This document shows positions 1-7,194 of a stretch of DNA of 30,355 nucleotides, one piece after another (position 1 is the first letter of the stretch; each line of letters begins with the position of its first letter). Source of the stretch: UBA3071 sp965369635 (lineage in GTDB: Bacteria; Chloroflexota; Anaerolineae; UBA3071). The stretch spans positions 1 through 30,355 of the forward strand of contig CBDURC010000011.1 in NCBI GenBank assembly GCA_965369635.1, read 5' to 3'. A program made the translations under genes and the position numbers. Under the pieces are notes generated by a model. The model made no database searches and was not told the origin of the DNA. It worked only from the letters and a program-made list of their open reading frames with translations.

Positions 1-1041
1 AGGCACTGGCTGTTCACTCATGCGGGCGATTTCCTCCAAGATGCTCTCGGTGGCCCGCTGAACGTTGCCGGGGTTGACGCCAGCGAAGACGTACCATGGC
101 CCCGGCCACTGGCCCGCCTCCAGCGAACTGAGACAGTAGTAGGCCAAACCTTGCTCTTCCCGCACATTGGTGCCCACACGCCCATACATGCCGAAGCGCC
201 CCAGCACCGTGTTGGCCAGCACCGCGGCGTAGTATTGGGGATCGGCGCGCGCCAGCCCAGGATAGCCAAGCACGATGTCCGACTGGGTCTTGCCGGGCAG
301 GGTCACATCCTTGCGGACGATGGACTCCAGCTTCGGCACAGGCGGCGGCGAGGCTTCCCGGTCGCCTCCACCAGACCACTCGCCAACTGCCCCCTCAAGC
401 AAGGCCAGCGCTGTCTCTGCCTTCACCGCCCCGACCACAACCACCACGCCGCCCCGCGGGCCGTAGTGCCGCCGATAGAAACTGACGACGTCATCGCGGC
501 CGATGACCTCCGCCGTCTCGTGGTAGCCGATGAGGCTGCGACCGTAGGGGTGCCCTGGATAAACCAGTTCACGGAAGGTGAGCGCCGCCATGCGGCCGGT
601 GTCGTGATCACGCTCTCGCAGGTCGGTCAACCACTGGCCGCGTACCTTCTCCAGGTGTTCGGCGGGGAAGGTGGGATGCTGCAGGACATCTGCCAGCACG
701 TCCAGGACCAGCTCCAGGTCTTCGACCAGCGATTTGCTGTGGAAGCTCGTCAGGTGCCGGCCAGCCGAAACGCCGATGGAAGCCCCCACCCCCTCCACCG
801 TCTCGTTGATTTCCTCGAAGCTGCGGCGCTCGGAGCCTCGCGTAAGCAGCGATGCGGTGAACGCCGCCAGTCCTGCCTTTTCGTCGGGCTCGGCCACGCT
901 GCCTGCAGGCAGGTATCCGTGCACGACCACCGCCGGACTGGTGAAGTTCTCTCGCACCAGCACCACCATGCCATTGGGCAACTCGCGGCGCACGATGTCG
1001 TTCGGCCCAGGCACTGTCGCGACTCTACGCTGCATTGCCAT
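1..1041 (-). CDS. M16-family peptidase, non-catalytic-type subunit (3' end outside window)
   Basis: Reading right to left from ATG at 1041, the frame stays open to the window edge (347 codons, no stop), so the C-terminus is missing. The protein opens with REL(P)NGMVVLVREN and GYLPAGSVAEPDEKAGLAAF, the start of an M16 domain, but where catalytic members have HxxEH it reads AAFTASLL, so the zinc-binding histidines and glutamate are absent. Further on, NVREEQGLAYYCLSSLEAG is the typical C-terminal-domain motif. In the M16B group an active subunit often pairs with an inactive partner, and the gene directly upstream (1115-2392) is the active type, so these two probably work as a heterodimer. GAGGAG lies five bases before the ATG. 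An in-frame ATG at 1035 is an alternative start. The natural substrate is not visible from sequence. Confidence 0.88.
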   Translation of the reverse strand, partial: MAMQRRVATVPGPNDIVRRELPNGMVVLVRENFTSPAVVVHGYLPAGSVAEPDEKAGLAAFTASLLTRGSERRSFEEINETVEGVGASIGVSAGRHLTSFHSKSLVEDLELVLDVLADVLQHPTFPAEHLEKVRGQWLTDLRERDHDTGRMAALTFRELVYPGHPYGRSLIGYHETAEVIGRDDVVSFYRRHYGPRGGVVVVVGAVKAETALALLEGAVGEWSGGGDREASPPPVPKLESIVRKDVTLPGKTQSDIVLGYPGLARADPQYYAAVLANTVLGRFGMYGRVGTNVREEQGLAYYCLSSLEAGQWPGPWYVFAGVNPGNVQRATESILEEIARMSEQPVP

Positions 1042-1114
1042 ACTCGCTCCTCGCACGAAACACGGAACAGGAAACACTGCTGCGTGGTGCGTGCTGCGTA
1101 TTGCGTTCTGCATC
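1042..1114. repeat. Degenerate short tandem (word) repeat between the two M16 genes
   Basis: The spacer consists of two runs of repeated words: ACACGGAACAGGAAACAC on the left, then several units of TGCGT (TGCGTGGTGCGTGCTGCG) at 6-7 base spacing. It has no coding signal. Similar low-complexity word runs recur in many gaps of this window. Confidence 0.5.
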
Positions 1115-2392
1115 CTATCCCTGCGGCACGTAGCAGCCGACCGTCCCCTTGCTCCTCGCCAGGTACTTCTGCGCCACCTGTTGCACGTCCTCGGCGGTGA
1201 CGGCGGCCAGGCTGTCCAGGTAGCCATCGAACCATTCGGTCGAAGCCACGATCTCGCTGAAGCCCAGCCAGAACCCCTGGTTGCTCACGCTCTCGCTGGA
1301 GTAGGCGAACTGGGCCCGCGTCTGCTTGATGGCCTTGCTCAGCTCTTCCGGCGTGATGGGCTCGCTGGCGACCCGCTCCAACTCAGTCCACAGGGCCGTC
1401 TCCACCTCCTCCAACGTGCGCTCTGGCCGCAGCGTGGCGGAGAAGGAAAACAGGAAGGGATCAACGGTTGACTGCACGGAACTGCCCGCACCGGCAGCCA
1501 GTTCGGTATCCACCAGCGCCTTGTAAAGGCGCGAGCTGCGATTGGTCGTCCCACCGCCAAAGAAGCTCATCGGCTTGGCCCCGCCCAGCACGGTATCGAG
1601 CACCACCAGCGGGAAGTAGTCCTCATGCGTTGCAGAGACGGCATGGAACACCATTTGAAGGTAGGCGGTCTTGCCTTCCCCCTCGACGACAACGCGGCGC
1701 TCCCCGCGCTGCGGCGGTTCGACCGCTCGCACGGCCAGCAATTCCGGCCCCAACGCGGCGTCGCCGAACAACTCTTCGATGCGGGCCAGCATCGTGTCGC
1801 TCTCGAAATCGCCCGTAGCCACAGCTATGGCGTTGTTCGGCGCGTAGTAGGCACGGTAGTACTGCCACAGATCGTCACGAGTCATGGACTGCAAGTCGTG
1901 CTTCCAGCCCACGACCTGGTGACGGTAAGGATGAGCACGAAAAGCAGCGGCCTGCACCTCCTCGCCGAGCAACCACCGCGGGGAGTTCTCTGCCCTTTCC
2001 CGCTCGGAGATGACGACGGTGCGCTCTTTCGCCAGCTCCTGCGCACAGAACAGCGAGTTGGTCATGCGATCCGCCTCGATGCGCAGCCCCAGATCAAGGC
2101 GGTCCGAGGGCAACGTCTCGAAGTAGGTCGTCCAATCTATCGAGGTCATACCGTTGAAGACACCGCCCTCTCGAGCGACCGCCTTGTCGAACTCCCCCTG
2201 AGGGAACGTGGGCGTGCCTTTGAACAGCATGTGCTCCACCCAGTGAGAGATGCCCGTGATTCCTGGCGTCTCGTTGCGGCTGCCCACTCGGTACCAGACC
2301 CAGAAACTAGCCACCGGAGCATGGTGCATCTCCTTCAGCACCACCAGCAGACCATTGTCCAGCGTCGTTTTCTCTGCCCTGCGGTCACTCAC
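1115..2392 (-). CDS. M16-family zinc metallopeptidase, catalytic subunit
   Basis: This 425-residue protein is a full-length single-unit M16B peptidase. It carries the inverted zinc motif HxxEH as HWVEHMLFKGTP near residue 50, and the downstream glutamate in VVISERERAEN near residue 130. The N-terminus (TTLDNGLLVVLKE, FWVWYRVGSRNE) matches the mitochondrial processing peptidase beta/PqqF/YmxG type. The start is GTG at 2392: GGAGG lies about six bases upstream, and the nearby ATG at 2397 runs into a stop after two codons. It is followed by a second M16 gene that lacks the zinc motif, and lies 21 bases after the UDP-glucose dehydrogenase stop, so the three form a minus-strand transcription unit. 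Peptide or processing-peptidase activity is a family inference. Confidence 0.93.
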   Translation of the reverse strand: MSDRRAEKTTLDNGLLVVLKEMHHAPVASFWVWYRVGSRNETPGITGISHWVEHMLFKGTPTFPQGEFDKAVAREGGVFNGMTSIDWTTYFETLPSDRLDLGLRIEADRMTNSLFCAQELAKERTVVISERERAENSPRWLLGEEVQAAAFRAHPYRHQVVGWKHDLQSMTRDDLWQYYRAYYAPNNAIAVATGDFESDTMLARIEELFGDAALGPELLAVRAVEPPQRGERRVVVEGEGKTAYLQMVFHAVSATHEDYFPLVVLDTVLGGAKPMSFFGGGTTNRSSRLYKALVDTELAAGAGSSVQSTVDPFLFSFSATLRPERTLEEVETALWTELERVASEPITPEELSKAIKQTRAQFAYSSESVSNQGFWLGFSEIVASTEWFDGYLDSLAAVTAEDVQQVAQKYLARSKGTVGCYVPQG

Positions 2393-2413
2393 GACATTCC
2401 TCCCAGCGGTAGT

Positions 2414-3745
2414 TCAGGAGCTCTCGCCGCCTCCTGCACCCTCGCCGCCATATCCTCGCCCTACACCGCGGTAGACGAAGCCCAGGTCCCGCATCGCCGC
2501 CGGGTCGTAGATGTTGCGCCCGTCCATCAAGACTGTCCCACGCATCAACCCCTTGATGCGTGCCATGTCCAGATGCTTGAACTCGTTCCACTCAGTGACC
2601 AGAACCAGCGCGTCGGCCTCCTCGGCCACCTGATAGGGGTTCTCACAGTAGATGACGCCATCCAACACGCTCTTCGCATTGGCAACTGCCTGCGGATCGT
2701 AGGCCTTGACCTGTGCTCCCTCGTGCTGGAGCATATGGATGATACCAATGGACGGCGCATCGCGCATGTCATCGGTGTCGGGCTTGAAAGCGAGGCCCAG
2801 AAGCCCGACGGTCTTGCCGCGGAAGCCGCCCAGAATATCACGCAGCTTCTGGATAGCCCGTTTGCGCTGATCGTAGTTGACGTGAGTCACCGCCCGCAGG
2901 ATCTCAGGACGCACGCCGTATAGCTCGGCCATGTGAATTAGGGCCTTGACGTCCTTGGGAAAGCATGAGCCTCCCCAACCGATGCCCGATCCCAGGAAGT
3001 GGGGAGCTATCCGATGATCACTGCCCATGCCCCGCGCCACCTCCTTCACATCCGCTCCCAACGCCTCACAGACGCTGGCGATTTCGTTGATGAAAGAGAT
3101 CTTGGTGGCCAGGAAGGCGTTGGAAGCGTACTTGATCATCTCGGCAGTCCTCAAGTCAGTGATGATCGTAAGCGCCTGGAGAGGGTAGTAGATCTCTGCC
3201 ACCTTCTCCGCCGCCTCTCGGCTGGTCGAGCCCAGTACGATACGGTCGGGATTCATGAAATCGTGAACCCCTGAGCCTTCGCGCAGAAACTCGGGGTTGC
3301 TCACCACTGCGAATTCCACGTCGTCCCCGCGAATGTCACGCACAATCTTGGCCACCCAGTCCCCTGTCCCTATGGGAACAGTGCTCTTGTTTACGATGAT
3401 CGTAGGCCGATGCATGCGCCTGGCGATGTCCTCGGTCGCGGCATCGACGTGGGCCAGGTTGGCCTCGCCCTCAGAGCCCGTCGGCGTTCCCACGGCAACG
3501 AAAACGAACTGGGCATCCTCAAGCGCTTCGTCGTACGATGTGGTGAAGTCCAGGCGGCCCGCCGCGTAGTTGCGGCGTACGATCTCCTGCAGTCCAGGCT
3601 CGTAGATGGGCAGGATTCCCTTCTTCAGGTTGTCTGACCTTTCCTGGTTGCGATTGATGCAGATGACCCGGTTGCCCAGGTCAGCGAGGCAGGCCCCCGT
3701 GACCAATCCCACGTAGCCCACGCCTACGACACAGATGCTCTTCAT
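2414..3745 (-). CDS. ugd: UDP-glucose 6-dehydrogenase family protein
   Basis: The 443-residue product has the usual length and the three domains of nucleotide-sugar dehydrogenases. These are an N-terminal Rossmann fold (GVGYVGLVTGACLADLG), a central helix domain, and the C-terminal domain with FKPDTDDMRDAPS. Other motifs are VGTPTGSEG, NKSTVPIGTG, NPEFLREGSGVHDF and GSGIGWGGSCFPKD, whose cysteine near residue 260 is the catalytic nucleophile. The family oxidises UDP-glucose to UDP-glucuronate for polysaccharides and glycolipids. An odd point is that the second Rossmann strand ends in VICINRN, with Asn31 where most family members have the aspartate that binds the NAD ribose. ATG 3745 was chosen because the Rossmann motif begins immediately after it and AAGGAG lies upstream. 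ATG 3766 would add seven residues. A related sugar-nucleotide dehydrogenase specificity cannot be excluded. Confidence 0.92.
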   Translation of the reverse strand: MKSICVVGVGYVGLVTGACLADLGNRVICINRNQERSDNLKKGILPIYEPGLQEIVRRNYAAGRLDFTTSYDEALEDAQFVFVAVGTPTGSEGEANLAHVDAATEDIARRMHRPTIIVNKSTVPIGTGDWVAKIVRDIRGDDVEFAVVSNPEFLREGSGVHDFMNPDRIVLGSTSREAAEKVAEIYYPLQALTIITDLRTAEMIKYASNAFLATKISFINEIASVCEALGADVKEVARGMGSDHRIAPHFLGSGIGWGGSCFPKDVKALIHMAELYGVRPEILRAVTHVNYDQRKRAIQKLRDILGGFRGKTVGLLGLAFKPDTDDMRDAPSIGIIHMLQHEGAQVKAYDPQAVANAKSVLDGVIYCENPYQVAEEADALVLVTEWNEFKHLDMARIKGLMRGTVLMDGRNIYDPAAMRDLGFVYRGVGRGYGGEGAGGGESS

Positions 3746-3860
3746 AGTTTCATCTCTCCTTGCCATCGTCGTTTCACAAGTAACCTCCCCCGTGTATGCA
3801 CCTGGCACACTTGACGGACACTTCTGCGAGGACCTGAACCGTGAGACGTTGGTGCCTCAT

Positions 3861-3884
3861 CACGTTTCACGTTTCGCGTTTCAC
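3861..3884. repeat. Short tandem repeat, about 8-base unit
   Basis: Three imperfect units of the word CACGTTT (CACGTTTCACGTTTCGCGTTT) lie in the 189-base gap between the SWIM gene and ugd. No promoter or gene was recognised in the rest of that gap. Confidence 0.55.
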
Positions 3885-3934
3885 AATGTTATCCTCAGGC
3901 CTACCCGACGGCATGCCACGGGCGCAGCCCAAGC

Positions 3935-4201
3935 TCATGCCACTGACACAGGCTCCGCCATCAGAACCCGCGCCGGCTCGATCATCTCGTCCAGTATCCT
4001 CTCCATGGCCATGGTGTGGCTGCACACACCCCGTCGGGCGAAGAAATCGCAGTCGCAGCGCCAATTGCCCTCCTGATACACCACCACGTGATCCGTATGG
4101 TTACCTCGCAAAGTGACCCGAAAACCGCTGAAACTGACGCGGTCCCGCTGTTCCGCATAACGCTTGGCCTTCATGATCTTGTTAATCATACTGGAGTCCA
4201 T
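3935..4201 (-). CDS. Small SWIM zinc-finger protein
   Basis: This 88-residue protein starts MDSSMINKIMKAKRYAEQ and carries one SWIM zinc finger as CDCDFFARRGVCSH (CxC, seven residues, CxH) near residues 50-63. Before it comes a short beta segment, FSGFRVTLRGNHTDHVVVYQEG, typical of stand-alone SWIM proteins. The domain is known to bind DNA, RNA or protein; the partner here is unknown. ATG 4201 has GGGAGG upstream and precedes the conserved part. A longer frame from 4288 would add residues encoded by repeat-rich sequence. A consensus minus-strand promoter lies about 300 bases upstream (4507-4535). ugd follows after 189 bases and could be co-transcribed. Confidence 0.8.
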   Translation of the reverse strand: MDSSMINKIMKAKRYAEQRDRVSFSGFRVTLRGNHTDHVVVYQEGNWRCDCDFFARRGVCSHTMAMERILDEMIEPARVLMAEPVSVA

Positions 4202-4251
4202 TTGTCTGCCCCTCCCGCCTCCCATGGAGGCGATAACCACGTACCTGATCT

Positions 4252-4270
4252 GCCGGAGTGCAACTCCGGC
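4252..4270. repeat. Palindromic repeat, class C (copy 1)
   Basis: GCCGGAGT-GCA-ACTCCGGC is a perfect 8-base stem with a 3-base loop. It shares the core GGAGTGCAACTCC with the copy at 4356-4376. Both lie in the leader of the SWIM gene. Confidence 0.7.
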
Positions 4271-4324
4271 GGCCCGAGCCCCAGCCACCAGACCTCCTGA
4301 CGGTACAGAATGCTTCCTTTGCTA

Positions 4325-4361
4325 GGCTACCGAAGCCGGGTATCAGGCTACCGAAGCCGGG
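4325..4361 (+). repeat. Direct repeat, 16-base unit twice
   Basis: GGCTACCGAAGCCGGG occurs at 4325-4340 and again at 4346-4361, a 21-base period. The second unit runs into the class C palindrome at 4356-4376. Confidence 0.85.
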
Positions 4362-4376
4362 AGTGCAACTCCCGGC
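4356..4376. repeat. Palindromic repeat, class C (copy 2)
   Basis: GCCGGGAGT-GCA-ACTCCCGGC is a perfect 9-base stem with a GCA loop. It has the same core as the copy at 4252-4270. There is no T-run, so it does not look like an intrinsic terminator. Confidence 0.75.
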
Positions 4377-4506
4377 CAACAAGGAGTGAACTCATTCGCA
4401 GTCCTGACAACAAAAAAACACCAAGACGCGGCAGCGCCTCAGTGCTGAGTACGACCCTGGCCCACGATGGCTGTCCTGTGTTCAGTGACATGCTTCATCG
4501 CCTGCC

Positions 4507-4535
4507 AGTATACCCGAGTTGAGCCCATTTGTCAA
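4507..4535 (-). promoter_or_regulatory. Sigma70-type promoter for the SWIM gene/ugd unit
   Basis: On the minus strand TTGACA (4535-4530) and TATACT (4512-4507) are separated by exactly 17 bases. The site lies between the rsmI stop and the SWIM gene. The predicted leader of about 300 bases contains the class C palindromes. Confidence 0.65.
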
Positions 4536-4563
4536 ACCCGCCCGCCCCACGATTGGCCTACGA

Positions 4564-5514
4564 TCATCCTACGCCATCTTCGGTCCTGATCATCAGTTCA
4601 TACACATCGCGTTTGCGCCAACCCGCCAGCTTGCCCACGCTCCTGATGGCCGCCGGCCGCGGCACGCCATCGGCTACCAGCGAGGCCACCGCCGCCTGCA
4701 CCCGCGCCACATCCCAGCGTGCCGCCCCCTCCCCCCTTCCCGCTCCACCAATGACCAGCGTGAATTCCCCACGCGGCGGCTGCTCAGCGAAGTGCGCCAC
4801 CGCCTCTGCTATGGTCCCCCGCCGCACTTCCTCGTGCAGCTTGGTCAACTCCCGGCAGACAGCAAGTGGCCTATCGCCCAGGGTGTCCAGCAGATCGTCC
4901 AGGGCAGCGCACAGGCGGTGCGGCGCTTCAAAGACCAGCAGCGTGCCTGGCTCCGCGGCCACGCTCTGCAACAGCTTGCGACGCTCAGCGCGGCGGCGAG
5001 GAAGAAAGCCCAGGTACAGGAAGCGATCCGTGGGCAAACCAGAAACGACCAGAGCCGTAAGAGTGGCGGAAGGGCCAGGAATGGGCACGACATTGACACC
5101 CGCTGCCAGGGTCGCGCGAATCAGTTCGTAGCCCGGATCGGAGATCCCCGGCATCCCCGCCTCGGAGATGAGCGCTACGTCGCCCTTTTCCAGAGCGGCC
5201 AGCACGCGGCTCTGCCGGGCCAGTTTGTTATGCTCGAAATAGCTGATCAGCGGCGTGGAGATATCGTAGCGGGTCAACAGCTTGCCTGCCGTACGCGTAT
5301 CCTCAGCGGCGATCAAAGCGACATCCCGCAGCACACGCAGCGCCCTCAGTGTGATGTCCTCCAGATTGCCAATGGGAGTGCCGACGACATACAGCGTGCC
5401 TGCGAGTCTCTGTTCATCACAATCTGATCGCTCGGAGCTATACTCCGAGCCACTGTTGGGGAGTACGACTCCCTCGCGTCGGATGAATCGCGATCTGCTG
5501 AGTCTGGCTACCAT
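4564..5514 (-). CDS. rsmI: 16S rRNA (cytidine-1402 2'-O)-methyltransferase RsmI
   Basis: The 316-residue protein is a tetrapyrrole-methylase-fold enzyme of the RsmI group: GTLYVVGTPIGNLEDITLRAL, AEDTRTAGKLL, ISEAGMPGISDPGYEL and PIPGPSATLTALVVSGLP are all present. The family uses S-adenosylmethionine to methylate the 2'-OH of C1402 in 16S rRNA. Interestingly RsmH, encoded at 7195, acts on N4 of the same nucleotide. The start at 5514 overlaps the permease stop (ATGGTAG), suggesting translational coupling. The recognisable domain begins only near residue 38. The extra N-terminus is encoded by two class C-like palindromes (5430-5473), so the element has either been translated or has displaced the original start. 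A late start just before GTLYVVGTPIGN would need a non-standard codon. Confidence 0.93.
   Translation of the reverse strand: MVARLSRSRFIRREGVVLPNSGSEYSSERSDCDEQRLAGTLYVVGTPIGNLEDITLRALRVLRDVALIAAEDTRTAGKLLTRYDISTPLISYFEHNKLARQSRVLAALEKGDVALISEAGMPGISDPGYELIRATLAAGVNVVPIPGPSATLTALVVSGLPTDRFLYLGFLPRRRAERRKLLQSVAAEPGTLLVFEAPHRLCAALDDLLDTLGDRPLAVCRELTKLHEEVRRGTIAEAVAHFAEQPPRGEFTLVIGGAGRGEGAARWDVARVQAAVASLVADGVPRPAAIRSVGKLAGWRKRDVYELMIRTEDGVG
5430..5473. repeat. Two class C-like palindromes in the rsmI 5' end
   Basis: GCTCGGAG-CTATA-CTCCGAGC (5430-5450) and GGGAGT-ACG-ACTCCC (5459-5473) resemble the GGAGT/ACTCC palindromes at 4252 and 4356. They encode residues of about 14-28 of RsmI, outside the conserved domain. 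Confidence 0.6.
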
Positions 5515-6287
5515 CGAATGAGCCTGCTTTCCAGCCAACTGACCGCCAGGTAGAGAGCCAAGGCAATGGCAACCTGGCTGAACAGAGCAACGAACAGCAG
5601 CGGGGTATCGAGTATCCCCCGCGACAGGTTGATGAGAAAGCCCAGCCCCCGATCAGCGCCAACGAACTCCCCCACCACAGCGCCGATGACGGCCAGTGTC
5701 ACTCCAACCTTCAGCCCGCCCAGGAGCACGGGCAACGCGGCAGGAAACTCCAGCATGGTGAACACCTGCCAGCGGCTGGCCTGCAACGAACGCATCAATG
5801 CCATCAGATCCTCTTCCACCGAGCGCAGGCCGACCACAGTATTCACCAGTGCGGGAAAGAACACCATCAGGGCGCAAACCAGCACCTTGGACAGACCACC
5901 GAAGCCAAACCAGATCACCAGCAATGGTGCGATGGCCACGATGGGTATGGCCTGAGAAGCGACGATGTAGGGTGAGATCAGCCGCTCCAGCACGCGCGAC
6001 TTGGCCACAGCATAGCCCAACAACGTGGCCGCGCTCACCCCAAGCAGCAACCCCCCGGTGATTTCCGCCAGCGTGATCCGCGTATGCCAACACAACGTGC
6101 CGTCGGCGGCCACAGTGAGGAATCTGGCCCACACTTGCCCCGGCGAAGGGAGAATGAACGAGGGGTAACGCCGCCATCTCACCAAGCCTTCCCACAGGAA
6201 TACGAAAACGAGCAGTGCCAGGAGAAACAACAGGCTCCCCTGCAGTCGAAATCCGTCTTTCGTCCCTTCCCTCTCTGTCCCCGCCAT
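5508..6287 (-). CDS. ABC transporter permease (SsuC/TauC/ThiX type)
   Basis: The 259-residue integral membrane protein has about six hydrophobic segments and the SsuC/TauC pattern: FILPSPGQVWARFL after the first segment, and GEFVGADRGLGFLIN as the EAA-like loop that docks the ATPase. A consensus promoter sits upstream on the same strand (6400-6427) and GGAGG lies eight bases before the ATG. Its 3' end overlaps rsmI. The ATPase and substrate-binding protein genes usually adjacent are not in the window, so the substrate (sulfonate, taurine, a pyrimidine precursor, nitrate or other) cannot be told. Confidence 0.87.
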   Translation of the reverse strand: MAGTEREGTKDGFRLQGSLLFLLALLVFVFLWEGLVRWRRYPSFILPSPGQVWARFLTVAADGTLCWHTRITLAEITGGLLLGVSAATLLGYAVAKSRVLERLISPYIVASQAIPIVAIAPLLVIWFGFGGLSKVLVCALMVFFPALVNTVVGLRSVEEDLMALMRSLQASRWQVFTMLEFPAALPVLLGGLKVGVTLAVIGAVVGEFVGADRGLGFLINLSRGILDTPLLFVALFSQVAIALALYLAVSWLESRLIRW

Positions 6288-6347
6288 CCCTCTTCCTCCC
6301 CCCGCCGCATGCTGACTATGCGCATTCCGATGTCACTAGTCAGGCTC

Positions 6348-6371
6348 CCGCCGGACAGCCATGTCCGGCGG
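6348..6371. repeat. Palindrome, class E (copy 1)
   Basis: CCGCCGGACA-GCCA-TGTCCGGCGG is a perfect 10-base stem with a 4-base loop. It lies in the leader of the permease gene, between its promoter and its start. A related GGAC/GTCC palindrome ends ftsI (10831-10851). Confidence 0.75.
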
Positions 6372-6399
6372 CCTCGCTAGGCTGAGCAGTTACGTTCCC

Positions 6400-6427
6400 A
6401 TTATATCACAACACGAAGGCGTGTCAA
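6400..6427 (-). promoter_or_regulatory. Sigma70-type promoter, leftward
   Basis: On the minus strand a perfect TTGACA (6427-6422), a 16-base spacer and a perfect TATAAT (6405-6400) point to the permease/rsmI unit. It is divergent from the mraZ promoter about 90 bases away. The whole 6288-6680 gap holds this promoter, the class E palindrome, the mraZ promoter and the leader hairpin; no gene was seen in it. Confidence 0.75.
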
Positions 6428-6516
6428 GGATAGTGAACGCATTTGGCGACAGCAGAGCCCAGCACTTCGCTTGCCACGCTCAACTTTAGAATTCTTGCCT
6501 GATGTCCAACTGGTTC

Positions 6517-6545
6517 TTGACATTGGTGGGCGATTATGGTATAAT
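6517..6545 (+). promoter_or_regulatory. Sigma70-type promoter of the dcw cluster (PmraZ)
   Basis: Perfect TTGACA (6517-6522), 17 bases, perfect TATAAT (6540-6545). It is the only consensus promoter seen ahead of the long plus-strand cluster, and lies about 130 bases upstream of the mraZ start. Confidence 0.85.
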
Positions 6546-6572
6546 GTGGGCAGAAAGGGTCAGATAGTGGGT
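6527..6572 (+). promoter_or_regulatory. Putative MraZ operator boxes
   Basis: TGGGC at 6527-6531, TGGTA at 6537-6541 and TGGGC at 6547-6551 are spaced exactly 10 bases apart and overlap the promoter spacer and -10 box. A further TGGGT lies at 6568-6572. Known MraZ sites are TGGGN direct repeats separated by five bases in the mraZ promoter. Autoregulation is inferred. Confidence 0.55.
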
Positions 6573-6620
6573 GGTCTGCCCCATTGGAGCCCCCAGAAGA
6601 GGTCACCGGTGGGAGAAGAG

Positions 6621-6655
6621 GAAAGGCTTGCGTGCCTATGGCACGCAAGCCTTTC
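6621..6655. promoter_or_regulatory. Perfect 16-base leader hairpin before mraZ
   Basis: GAAAGGCTTGCGTGCC (6621-6636), loop TAT, and GGCACGCAAGCCTTTC (6640-6655) form a perfect stem in the mRNA leader, ending 25 bases before the mraZ ATG. No T-run follows on either strand, so it is not a classic terminator. It may be an attenuator, a stability or processing structure, or another dispersed palindrome. Confidence 0.7.
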
Positions 6656-6680
6656 GAGGTATTTGAGGTAGTTAGAACTG

Positions 6681-7115
6681 ATGTTCTTTCTCGGCCAGCA
6701 CACACGTTCTCTGGATGACAAGGCAAGGCTCACCATCCCCAGTGCCTATCGTGGAGCCTTCGAGGATGGCTTGGTCATCACGCGCGTCCAGGAACCCCAC
6801 CTGATCATCTTCACGACCGAGAGATGGGACAATCTCATCAAGAGTTTCGAAGGGAAGCCCGTACTCACTCACGAGCGGCTGGCGAATCTCCGCCGCCTTC
6901 TCTTCTCCAACGCGGAACGCACCAACCTTGATAGCCACGGCCGCGTGCGAATCCCCGATCATCTGCGTAAGCACGCTCGAATTGGAAACCAGGCTGTCGT
7001 CGCAGGAACCGGCGAGCTCGTCGAAATCTGGGCTCCGTCCCTCTGGGAGGAAAAGCAAGCCGAACTGAACACCATGCCCATCAGCGACGTACAGCAAGAA
7101 GTGTTGAGCATCTAG
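6681..7115 (+). CDS. mraZ: Transcriptional regulator MraZ
   Basis: The 144-residue product has the two SpoVT/AbrB-like half domains expected of MraZ, each with its DxxxR motif: LDDKARLTIPSAYR near residue 10 and LDSHGRVRIPDHLRK near residue 82. Length is standard. MraZ is a ring-shaped DNA-binding protein that represses the dcw cluster from its own promoter. Candidate TGGGN boxes overlap the promoter here (6527-6572). It is the first gene of the cluster, 79 bases ahead of rsmH. The ribosome binding site is weak: a GAGG lies about 12 bases upstream. Confidence 0.96.
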   Translation: MFFLGQHTRSLDDKARLTIPSAYRGAFEDGLVITRVQEPHLIIFTTERWDNLIKSFEGKPVLTHERLANLRRLLFSNAERTNLDSHGRVRIPDHLRKHARIGNQAVVAGTGELVEIWAPSLWEEKQAELNTMPISDVQQEVLSI

Positions 7116-7194
7116 GAGACCGTCACCGTCGGGTCCGCCACACACAAGGCCGGCGGGCCTCCGCATCCCCCAGCCATCGCCAGCAAGGGAGCAG

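Noticed and set aside
151..1200. A 349-codon plus-strand open frame across the left end
   Set aside because: It lies opposite the M16 peptidase frame, has Arg/His-rich low-complexity translation and no recognisable domain; the minus-strand frame shows clear family motifs.
1625..2923. A 432-codon plus-strand open frame
   Set aside because: It is antisense to the M16 peptidase and ugd, both with full motifs; the translation matches no family.
6621..6655. Intrinsic terminator ahead of mraZ
   Set aside because: The stem is perfect, but no T-run follows on either strand and it sits between a strong promoter and the cluster.
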